This document shows, in pieces, positions 35,860 through 46,329 of a stretch of DNA of 64,000 nucleotides (position 1 is its first letter; every line of letters starts with the position of its first letter). The stretch is from Diogma glabrata (Eukaryota > Arthropoda > Insecta > Diptera > Cylindrotomidae), in assembly GCA_963693315.1 (NCBI GenBank), contig OY856186.1, positions 130,634,451-130,698,450 on the forward strand, read 5' to 3'. Position numbers and translations under genes: made by a program. The notes beneath the pieces are model-generated. The model was not told where the DNA came from. It made no database searches and saw nothing but the letters and a program-made list of their open reading frames with translations.

Positions 35860-36640
35860 GTTCAATAATATGTTAAACGATTTTTTCATCAGCAAACGTA
35901 TGAGTAGATTTCGAGATATAAGTATTTCATATATTTGCAAATGGAAAAATCATATAACATATTATTGAACCTTTATCAATTATTAAAATTTCCGACCAGC
36001 AACCAATTTTTGCGTTACAAGTGTCTGTATCGCTACATAAAAAAATCCTCAAAGATGACAAATTACTCCAAAGTTCGGAGAATTTTATCTCGAAATTTAC
36101 TCATCCATTTGCTGATGGAAAAATCATATACCATATTCTTTAACCTTTAACTATTTTAAACAATTATCCCAATTTCCGGCCAGGAACTATATTTTGCTTT
36201 ACAAGTGTTGCTTTACAAAAAATTCTTGAAGATGACAAATTACTACAAAGTTCTGAGAATTTTATCTCGAAATTTGCTCATACATTTGGTGATGGAAAAA
36301 TCATATAACATATTATTGAATCTTAAATATTTTTAAACAATTATCACAATGTCCGGCCAGAAATTGGTTTTTGCTTTACAAATGTCTGTATAGCTTACAT
36401 GAAAAAATCCTCAGACATGACAAATTACTACAAAGTTCTGAGAATTTTATCTCGAAGTCTACAAATTCATTTGCTGATGGAAAAATCATATAACATATTA
36501 TTGAATCTTTAGCTTGAACCGAAACAATTATCACAATTTTCGGCCAGCGACTGTTTTAGCTTAACTCGCGTCTGTGTCACTACATCGAAAAATACTCATT
36601 TAAATATTGTTAAATATGACAATTTACTCAAATGTCCGAA
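35860..36640 (+). repeat. ~180-bp satellite array, about four units
   Basis: Units begin ATGGAAAAATCATATAACAT at 35941, 36115, 36292 and 36477 (spacings 174, 177 and 185). Each unit ends with AATTTTATCTCGAAATTTAC-like sequence. An inverted partial unit lies at 35860-35925, and the opposite-orientation block is at 33395-33715. Confidence 0.85.
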
Positions 36641-37415
36641 AAAAATTTCTCAATTACACCATCCAGAACAATTTTGGAAAAAACATTTCTTTTTCAACAA
36701 TTAGTAGGTTCGTTATTAGAATTAACAAATTTAATGTTTGCTTTAATAATACATAAAGAGATAGAGTTTAACTGTCGTGACAGGAAAACTCAGGCTGAAA
36801 GTCGCATATAGTAAAAAGCGATTGTTATTTTAAATGTTATAATAGATAATATATGTTATTGATGATGTGCTTGATGTTTATTGAATATCTTAAAGCACTT
36901 TTATTAAATTTCAAAGTTTTAGATCCTAAAAAAAATTATTTGATTATCATAAATAAAATAAGTTAGTGTTAGAATAAATTTTAAATACAATATCATGATA
37001 GTAGCAAGTTTAGCGATATTATTACAATATGAAACTATCCTTATTTTCGGGGATAGAATTCTGGGCTAACTTCACATAGGTTTTTTATTTGTCCTTTTTG
37101 CGTCTTTTATTTGTTTAGAGTTAGGTATAATTAATTAAAATAAATTGAAAGTTAGATGTATTTTTGTATTTAAAAGCCTGTAATGGTTAAGACCTCAACC
37201 TTCTAATGCACACATTTTTATTATCTCAGTCGCACTTTTCAACCGCATCACAAAAATGCAAACGCGAATCCATAGACAAACTTTATATCCTCCACTGATG
37301 ATTGTAATAAATAATGAACACAATTATCAAACGAAAATTCCATTAAATGTGTTTATCTAACAGATTTTCTTATTCGTTGGATTTGATTTCTTATGGCATA
37401 TAAACTCCTTTTCAC
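36641..37415. other. AT-rich spacer, nothing recognised
   Basis: No gene, repeat end or RNA supported. Confidence 0.5.
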
Positions 37416-37417
37416 AC

Positions 37418-40413
37418 ATTTTTTTTATGGCGTTCATGCTCCATGTAGGAGCGCTGCCAAGCTAATCAGCTTCGAATATTCACCACGGTCATACGCAATA
37501 GCGACATAATAACCATGGCGGCCGATTTTTTAAGGTCCTTTATTACGTCCGTTTCCCGTTACAGTCGTGGTCTACCTTGCGATCGCCTACTCTCTGGGGT
37601 ACTACTGTACATTTTTTCAATCATTTCAGACTGTTAATCGGCTCGTATAACATGCCCAAACCAAGCAATACTATAATTGGAACGAATATAACCTATTATA
37701 TCTGGACCCTCAAGAAGATCTCTGATCTCAAAGTTATATCGCGTTGTATGTTCTCCATATTGTCTGTCTTAAGTGGACCAAAAATGTAGCGTAGGATCTG
37801 ACTCTCAAATTCAAATAAATGCGATTCATCATTTTGTGTAAGGGTCCACGTTTTTGAATCATACATCACAACCGGTCTAATCAATGTCTTGTTTAACTTG
37901 AGCTTGGTGTTAGTTGATACATACGGTGATCCAAGGAGAGGTTTAATTGAGTAGAAAGTTCGATTACCTGCAGCGGTTCGAACTTTAATATCTGTAAGTA
38001 TGCTGTTGTTTGAGTCAAGCATTGATCCCAAATATTTAAAGGATTCAACTCCATCAATGCGTTCATTGTCGCACATCAAATCTTTCTTCTCAGCCTCTCT
38101 TGAAACATTCATATGTTTGGTTTTACCGTAGTTAATTGGCAGACCAATTTTTCTAGCACCACTCTCAAGCGACTTGAAAGTCTCACTCATAACAGCTTCA
38201 CTTCGGCCGAGAATGACAACACCATCTGTACTGAATTCATAGATTAGATATTGTTGTTTGTCGGTAGTTTCTTCTGACGCCACACTTATTCCAAGGTTAG
38301 ATTAAAGGATGTAGGAGAGAAAGCAGCACCTTGTCTTAGCTCAGAATTTACTTAAATTTTTTTTGATATTTCGTTCTCTACTCGTACAGAGCATAGAGAG
38401 TTCTGTACTGTCATTTTGCATAGTACTACCAGTTTACCAGGGACAGAGCACACCATAGAGTCTCTCGTTCGATGAAGTCGTAGGCGTGTCTGAAATCAAT
38501 GAAAAGTTGGTACACAATCCGCAAAAGGATTGATTTTGGCTAGCAAAATGTAGGAAAAGATTTTATATGCCGTGCAAAGGAGAGCGATTCCTCTGTAGTT
38601 TGCACATTGTAGGCGATTACCTTTTTTATAGATTGGTATCAGCATAGCTGAATGTGCCATGGTTTAAATCCTCCAGATCATTTGAACAAGTTCAAACAAT
38701 CTTAAGGGTAGAGTTTGATTACATGGACAATCATTTCGGATGTTAAATCTTCAATACCAGGTGCTTTATTAGACTTCAATTTTGAGAGCGCCGTGTCGAA
38801 TTCCTCTTTAGTGGATTCGTCTTCATGTACTTTGGACGCACGAAGAAGCTTTGAACGTCCTCCGACTTGTTTTTGGTCACATAAGTTGAAAAGATTCTCA
38901 AAATAAGCGGCCAAAGTATCTAAAGTATTTTGGAGGTCTACTTGTAGCTCCCCATCATCGTTTTGAATAGCTGGCTAATCTAGCTTGTGTTCTCTTTTTT
39001 AAGTTTTTAACCTTTTCACAGAAGTTACGTCTACTTACACTTCGTCTTCCACCGTTCTCTCTTCGTTCGTCTACATAGCTTTGTAACGGCTTGTCTTGCG
39101 AGTTTATAGTTCTCGACCCTTCGTGGACCTGGTGTTGCGTCCTTGTAGAGATTACAGATAGCAATCTCTTTTGTATTAAAGAACGTCAAGACATGCTTGA
39201 TCCATCCATGGCTTTAGGGAATGGTTATGTGGTCGTCCAAGTATTCGCTCAGCAGCATTTAAAACAGTATCTTTGAGCAAATACCATGACTAATCGACTT
39301 CTCTATTTATGGTTTCTGATTTCTCCAATGTTTCGGTAATAAGGTTTTGATATCTCTCTTCTGTTTCAGAATTTTTTAATGAAAAGATGTTAAACGATTC
39401 CGTTGGTTGAATTTTGAAATGCCTGAATTTGGAAGGTGGAACCTTATTTTAGCAGATACAAGGAAGTGATCACTTCTAATGTTTGCAGCTCTAAAGAATC
39501 GCACATCCAGAACCCTAGAAAGGAATCGTGCTGTTACTAGCACGTAATCAATTTGATTTCGAGTGTTTCCAATCGGTGAGACCCAAGTCTGCTTATGAAT
39601 CGATCGATGCGGAAAGAAAGTGCAATTTTCAAATTATTTGATAATGCAAACGTCGCGTGCTGGTGTTTGTTTCATAACTTCTTTCAGTGCTATGTAGAAA
39701 GTATTCCTCTCGTCGACGGTTTTAGCTTCAGTAGGTAAATGCACGGCAATAAGAGAAATATTGTTGTATGTGCCACGTACACGTAGGTAGCAGATCATCT
39801 CATTGACCGGAATGAATTTCATCACGACTTCTTGTATGCGTGCACAAACTAGAAAACCAGTTCCAAATTCTCTTCGAGAAGGACGACCACTACAGTATAA
39901 AGAGTAATTTAAGAGTAATTTCTTGCAGAGCTATGATATCCGTTATATACCTATCAGCCTCTGTTTCTAGACTTGTAAGAGCATCAGGAGCGCTCAGGCT
40001 GCGTACGTTCCGAAACGGCAGTCTGGGTTTTTTGTGTCAGGGTCTGTTATATTCTTTCTGATTACCAAATTTAACAAATTAGTTTTTTCCCGGGGTTAGG
40101 GTTTAAGGTTAACACCCCAACCCAAATTGTCGTGAATGGGTCCGTTCTGCATCCTAAGATTACCACATACAACCTTTTTACACGTTTTATATAGCGAGCC
40201 GTTTGATTCAAGACAGACACCCGCTCTCAGCCACCCCTAACATGGAGAAAAGACGCTTGGGTCGCATTGGTTTTAAGGCACCAAATTGCCGTGATGCAGC
40301 TTCATTGACTAAACAGTTTTTACCCTGCTTCCCCCTCCGATGCACCAACCTAATTCTGTCAGCATTACCCAGGCAGCACGGCCTGGACGTCGAATTTCCG
40401 ATTTTGCTACCCT
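37418..40413 (-). mobile_element. RTE-type non-LTR retrotransposon, decayed copy
   Basis: Same family and orientation as the copy at 46.3-49.6 kb, with similar ends (GGCGTTCATGCTCCATGTAGGAGCG at the 3' side is shared in two parts; the 5' side ends GCTACCC near 40412). Broken into several frames. Recognisable pieces are 37696-38283 (RT thumb and C-terminal side, FKYLGSMLDSNNSILTDIKV, MYDSKTWTLTQ), 38702-38914 (pre-RT linker, SNKAPGIEDLTSEMIVH) and 39634-39825 (endonuclease, TEAKTVDERNTFYIALKE). A deletion of about 110 bp near 38518-38522 removes the segment before the RT palm; the YADD box is also damaged. No target duplication found. Confidence 0.85.
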
Positions 40414-42072
40414 TAAAACACCAATTATGTTACAAAAAAAAACAGAAATAGTAGCACAAAAATGAAATATGTAACCGCAACTTATCAATTTCTATGAATC
40501 TTTGTTTTAGAAACCAAATTCCCATTCTATTTACCCTATTTTGATTGTTCATAGTCTTCTACTATTAAGCAAACACCCTTTCAAATTATTGTTATGACAC
40601 AAAAAAAATATTTGCACATCATTTCGGAAAGTTGTGGAATATAATTTGTTCAGTTTTGTTTGCAATGAAATTATTTTCACTATTTAGTGATTTGATAGAA
40701 TATGACTGAAACATGACAAATAAAATTTTTGATGGTAGGTGTAGTGATAAATGAAAATTAAACAAACATTCAGATATATATCTATCTATGTTGGATGTCT
40801 GTGTCTAAAATAATATTTATTTTGATGAAGTATAGAGGCAAGATATAGATGAAGTATAGAGCAAGTACGCAATCGATAATAAATTTTATTTTGATTGTCA
40901 AAAAATTTCGTTAGTGATTTAATAGCCTGCTGGATAAATAATTTTCCAAAATATTCAATAAACCGAAATGAATCTCATGAGAATGTTCCGCCATTAAATA
41001 TTTTATGTCACAATTTTTAGTATAGTTGTGATTTGTGATGTCTCATAAATTATTTAATTAATTTGATTATAAGATAATGTTGTTTTCGACTGATGTGCTG
41101 TATGATTTCATATGCGACTTAAGAAAGCATATATTTATCAAAAATTGTTTTTGAAGTTCATCAGTTACCGTTACTTCTTGTCAATCATGGCTATTGGTTG
41201 TCAACAACCCTTTAATACATTGAGATATTTGTGATTTAACACAATACAAACGATTGATTTAAAATCAATTGTTCATTTTAAATTTTGTTCTCTAACGACA
41301 TGTCGCTTTGGACTTTTGTAACAAAAAAAAACTGTACGGAAATATCGGATTTATTCCAACCCAATCCGTATTTGGAAATCTCCTATGAAAACAAAGAAAA
41401 TTTACACTAACAGAAATTTAATGTTGAATACAAAAAAAATAATTCAATAAAAAAATTATATAAACCCGGGTAAGAAAAAGCTAAGAGGCCAAATCTGAGC
41501 CAAGCTCGCCCCACAGCTTTTGAGGGCTGGGCCAGGTTTAACCTTTTCATACGGTCCAAACTTGGACCAAGTTTGTACTGATGTTCTGGGGCCAAATCTG
41601 GCAAACTATGCATGGTTCAAATTTGGCGAATAAGATTTGGGTCAGGGCTACCAAACCTATTTTTTCTCCAGACCTCCTTTAAATAATAGAAAGAGTAATA
41701 TATACAAAAATAAAGATAAACATAATATAGCCTGCACATATTTACAATGCATTTAACTTCTTAATAAACTGACCCTTGGTTCAGTCTAGGGATTTACAAC
41801 TGGCCCAGACATAAACCAAAGCTAACTAGTCAAGGCTTGGCTCGTCAATACGTTCTCAAGATTGGTTCGTTGTTTAATATTGGCAGATCCTACTCGGGTA
41901 TCAAAACTAAAAAGCTTGCATTAACAGTTATATATGATGATTCACTTCAAACCCATATAATTTGATATCATCTGCATCTATGACCAGCTCTAGAATTATT
42001 CTTTTACAACAGATGTTAAATAAACATAAGTTTTTATATATTTTATTTTTTTCATTATTATATATAATAATT
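40414..42072. other. AT-rich spacer with a GC-richer repeated-word segment
   Basis: No gene. At about 41455-41640 and 41770-41890, words such as GGGCCAGG, CCAAATCTGG and CCAAGCTTGG recur in both orientations. They resemble a decayed MITE of the kind seen at 3611-3815. The rest is featureless. Confidence 0.45.
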
Positions 42073-42355
42073 ACTTCGGTCTGAAAGACCTAAGTATTAC
42101 ATTCATGAGCTCAAAGTGAAATTCTTACCCCCACTCTTTTTGACATTTCTCGATGTTTTAGGACCTACTGATTCTAAAAAAGCAACAAAAAAAATGTATG
42201 TTTGTCTGTAGGCCGGCCGGCCCCCGTCATTACCTACACTGCAAGGAAAACCGCTGCAGGGATTTCAATTTTTTTTTCTAAAAATAGGTATACTCAAGGG
42301 ACAAGTCCGAAAGGACGCTGTGTTCGATAACTGTACCGGAAGTGTGTCAAAAAAT

Positions 42356-43033
42356 TAATAAATTAATAAAATGTGATGTGTAGTAGGCATTACAATATGT
42401 GTCACAACAACACATAAAAACCTTTTAAGACCAAGGTCCCACAACAACATGCGTTCAAAGGATGTTAATGGACGCAAATCTGTTTTTCTTTTTTTCATAT
42501 TTTTTTGTTAAATAATGGATAACTAAACCATAAATTCTATCACATATAAAATATGACATAGGCCAATATTTCGTGATAGGATAGGGAAAATAAAAATAAA
42601 ATAAGAGATAAAAAGCAAATTTGTTTTAAAAATTTGCAGGAACAAAACTAAAATTGGTTTGCCAATAGTCCAGCTAATGGCATAATCCTTGATTATGGGA
42701 CGCAGTATATTTTTCAATGATTAAAGCTCAGATATATAGTTATATGAAGGCTAGTTTCTTCTAGCAAGCTACAGCGTTCCAGCATCAAGGAATATTCATT
42801 CGCTAAGATTGAGAGTGCTACCGTTGACTGAATACAGTTCATCCGCCAGCACCCCTAAGATATCACCTTGGCTAGTGATATCTCACTGCTATTGCCAGTG
42901 GTATGCGATATCTCACGTTAACTCATATGCCAATAGCAGGGACTGGAGGACGCGGGGTTGTCACACCCATGGATAAAAAAATAGAAAAAAATTAACAAAT
43001 TAATAAAAACTGATCCCTCCATGCGTTAAATTG
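42356..43033 (-). mobile_element. LINE 3' tail with a ~430-bp secondary insertion
   Basis: On the minus strand it ends ...GTGTTGTTGTGACACATATT, then ACTACACATCACATT; the same tail is at 45404-45634 and, in plus orientation, at 60838-61115. Relative to the 45-kb copy, an extra ~430 bp lies at about 42535-42965. It contains repeated GATATCTCAC words and an inverted pair CTGCTATTGCC / GCCAATAGCAG. Origin of that insert unknown. Confidence 0.55.
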
Positions 43034-43885
43034 GTATGTGAGATCAAAAACTAGATTATTGCATTATAAGTTTGTCAAAAAACTGTTGTCAAGTGTGTCA
43101 AAAGAAAGATTTTTATTTATTTTTTTACCTAATTTTTTGGAAAAAAAAATGTTTGTATGAATAGTCCAGTAACTTTGTTGCCTGAGTGTATGGGGTAGCA
43201 TGCGTCAAATCCGGTAGTTCTGATTTTTTGCAGACTTGTTTATGATGTTGGCCTAACGAATAATCCAAGTTTGTGACCTCGAGCGCCGAACGCAACTTCG
43301 TCAAAAATCGCAAAAACCGCGAAAAAATCGTTATTTTTTCAAATTTTGGCGATTATAACCCTAAAGGGCTAGTTTTTTCTTTAACCTTTCTTAGGCCGTT
43401 TTTAAAGTAGACTAAATTTTCTATAATATGATACTAGAACTGTAGACCCACTAGTTTCCGAGATTAAGCCTTTCAAAGTTTATCACTTTTTTCTTGTTTA
43501 TGATGTTGGCCAAATGAATAATCCAAGTTTGTGACCTCGAGCGCTGAACGCAACTTTGTCAAAAATCGAAAAAACCGCGAAAAAATTGTTTTTTTTTTTT
43601 TTTTTTTTCAAATTTTGGCGATTATAGCCCTAAACGACTAGTTTTTTCTTTAAAATTTTTTAGATGATTTTAAAGTAGACTAAATTTTCTACAATATGAT
43701 ACTAAAACTGTCTCTGTAGACCCAATAGTTTCTGAGATTAAGCCTTTCAAAGTTTATCATTTTTTTCGAACTTCGCAATTTTTTGCAATTTATACCTTTG
43801 TAGAGTTTTGTACATACCTATTCTAATAATTGTATTAATAAATACATGTGTGTGTGGTGGCCAATGAGAAATGGTAGATTGTATT

Positions 43886-43982
43886 ACTAGTGCGAATGTG
43901 TTTTCCAAACAAGTGTTAGTTTGCAGCATGACCGTAGGGAGTGCTGCAATAACTCGTGTTTGGAAAACGCATTCGCACTAGT
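43886..43982. repeat. Foldback island 8
   Basis: 43886-43928 pairs with 43942-43982 through ACTAGTGCGAATG, TTTTCCAAAC and TTGCAGCA. The loop contains GACCGTAGGGAG. Confidence 0.75.
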
Positions 43983-44057
43983 TATACACACCATTTTTTG
44001 TAACAAATGCATAAAATTTATAAATATTGATTTAATTGTTAATTTAATCATTTATTT

Positions 44058-44183
44058 CCTTTTGCTGAACAACTGTTTGGAGAATATCAGTGTGGTTTCC
44101 GGCGGGGCCGAGGTACTACCGATGCCATTTTCTTGATAAGGATGATTTTGGAAAAGTATCGAGAGTTCAACATACCTGTGTAC
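44058..44183 (+). pseudogene. RTE reverse transcriptase fragment inside the foldback element
   Basis: About 126 bp in plus orientation encode the RT segment FGEYQCGFRRGRGTTDAI and REFNIPVYT, homologous to 47448-47560 of the RTE copy. Its limits coincide with the segment missing from the decayed RTE copy at about 38518-38522. Confidence 0.8.
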
Positions 44184-45403
44184 ACTGTTCACACTTCTCA
44201 TTTTCTTTTTTAATATCCCATCATAAAAGTACAGGGCTTCGATAGTATATTCAGGGTCAAAGTTCATTCAGAACGACAGAATTGCAAAAAATTGCGAAGT
44301 TCGAAAAAAATGATAAACTTTGAAAGGCTTAATCTCGGAAACTAGTGGGTCTGCAGAGACAGTTCTAGTATCATATTGTAGAAAATTTAGTCTACTTTAA
44401 AAACGGCCTAAGAAAGGTTAAAGAAAAAACTAATCCTTTAGAGTTATAATCACCAAAATTTGAAAAAATAACGCGGTTTTTTCGCGGTTTTTGCGATTTT
44501 TTGACGAAGCTGCGTTCGGCGCTCGAGGTCACAAACTTGGATTATTCATTAGGCCAACATCATAAACAAGTCTGCAAAAAATCAGAACTACCGGATTTGA
44601 CGCATACGGTAATGTATAAAGTTGCTGGACTAGAAAGAGATTTTATTTTATTATTATTGAGAATTATGGCATTATAAGTTTGTCAAAAAAATGTTGTCAA
44701 GTGTGTCAAAAGAAAGATTTTTATTTATTTTTTTACCCAATTTTTTGGAAAAAAATAAAATTGTTTGTTTGAAATAAAATTTTATTATTATTATTGAGAA
44801 TTATGGCATTATTATTATTATTGAGAATTATGGCATTGTAAGTTTGTCAAAAAAATGTTGTCAAGTGTTTCAAAAGAAAGGTTTTTATTTATTTTTTACA
44901 CAATTTTTTTAGAAAAAAATAAAATTAATAGTTTGTGTGACATGAAATTTTATTATTATTATTGAGAATTATGGCATTATAAGTTTGTCAAAAACATAAT
45001 GTCAAGTGTGTCAAAAAATGATTTCATTTATTTTTTTAGTCAATTTTTTGGAAAAAAAAATTTTTTTGTTTTTATGACGTAAATGTAATTGAAATTGAAA
45101 TTGGACATGGAAATTTTTGTATTTGTTATAGTTTTTGAAATATTTTTGGAATTTTGAAAAAGTTTGTATTATTGATTTTGTAATAATTTTTGCAATATAT
45201 TTAGAATTTCGGAAAAAATTTTAATTTTTGATTTTGTAAGAATTTTTGGAATATTTTTAGACTTTCGAAAAATTTATAATTTTTGATTTTATTATAATTT
45301 TTGGAATTTTGAAAAAATTTTCGATTTTTGATTTTGTAAAAATTATATGCAATATTTTTAGAATTTTGAAAAAATAGAATTTTTTAATTATTTTTTTTTT
45401 AAT

Positions 45404-45634
45404 ATAATGTGATGTGTAGTAGGCATTACAATATGTGTCACAACAACACATAAAAACCTTTTAAGACCAAGGTCCCACAACAACATACGTTCAAAGGATG
45501 TTAATGGACGCAAATCTGTTTTTCTTTTTTTCATATTTTTTTGTTAAATAATGGATAACTGGATCAAAACCCGTGGATCAAAAATAGAAAAAAATTAACA
45601 AATTAATAAAATCTGATCCCTCCATGCGTTAGTA
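45404..45634 (-). mobile_element. LINE 3' tail fragment
   Basis: Second copy of the tail at 42356, without the extra insert. On the minus strand it runs from TAACGCATGGAGGGATC to the GTGTTGTTGTGACACAT end. Confidence 0.6.
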
Positions 45635-46258
45635 TATACATATATAGAATATTGAAAAAAGTTTTATTTTTTAGTTTTGTAAGAATTTTTGGAATATTTT
45701 AGAATTTTAAAAAATTTTAAATTTTTGATTTTGTTATAATTTTTGGAATTTTGAAAAAAGTTTTAATTTTTGATTTTGTAATAATTTTTGCAGCATTTTT
45801 AGAATTTTGGAAAAGTTTAAATTTTTAAGAATTTTTGGAATATTATCGGAATTTAGAAAAAGTTTAAATATTTGATTTTATTCTAATTTTTGGAATATTT
45901 TTGGAATTTTGAAAAAGTTTGATTTTATTTAATTTAACAATATTTTTGGAATTTTGATAATAATTTTCCGGCAACGTATTGATGTTTCGTGTTAGTTTTG
46001 TAATAAATTTTGAAACAGAGATAAAAAATACTTGTACTTTAACAAAGAGTTATGTTTGATATACATCGCAAAACTAAAAACCATGTCCTCATAAAAGTTT
46101 TTTGCCGAAAACTATATCAAAATCCTTAACCCAGACCGAAGTCTTAATATCTCAGAGCTGTGAGATTTCAGCCCCTCCATATTTTATTTATACATTTGTT
46201 TTTATCTCCTTTGAATTATTTGAATTTATATCAATCTATATGGTATTGACTCTATGGT

Positions 46259-46291
46259 ACTGAAAATGTTCATCATTTATATAGACAGAAA

Positions 46292-46299
<8 letters not shown>
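46259..46299. repeat. Left half of a 41-bp target site duplication
   Basis: 46259-46299 equals 49620-49660 with one mismatch (C/T at the sixteenth base). It directly abuts the poly(T) (minus-strand poly(A)) end of the RTE element. Confidence 0.9.
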
Positions 46300-46322
<23 letters not shown>

Positions 46323-46329
46323 AAGGCGT

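Larger units (their letters stand above)
43157..44625. mobile_element. Foldback element with ~350-bp inverted arms and an internal tandem duplication
   Basis: Ends AGTCCAGTAACTTT and AAAGTTGCTGGACT are inverted. The left arm contains a ~258-bp unit twice (from about 43234 and 43493), each with GTGACCTCGAGCGC and AACGCAACTTYGTCAAAAAT. The right arm (about 44275-44625) carries it once. The centre (43780-44270) holds another inverted repeat and an RTE fragment. Inserted into HINE-like copy 5. No coding capacity of its own. Confidence 0.75.
42073..46194 (+). mobile_element. HINE-like repeat, copy 5, with several nested insertions
   Basis: 5' end ACTTCGGTCTG at 42073; 3' hairpin and CAGCCCCTCCATATTTT end near 46194. 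Interrupted by LINE-tail sequences (42356-43033 and 45404-45634) and a 1.5-kb foldback element (about 43157-44625). Tandem units resume at 44640-45010 and the AT zone at 45080-45400 and 45640-45960. Confidence 0.75.
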
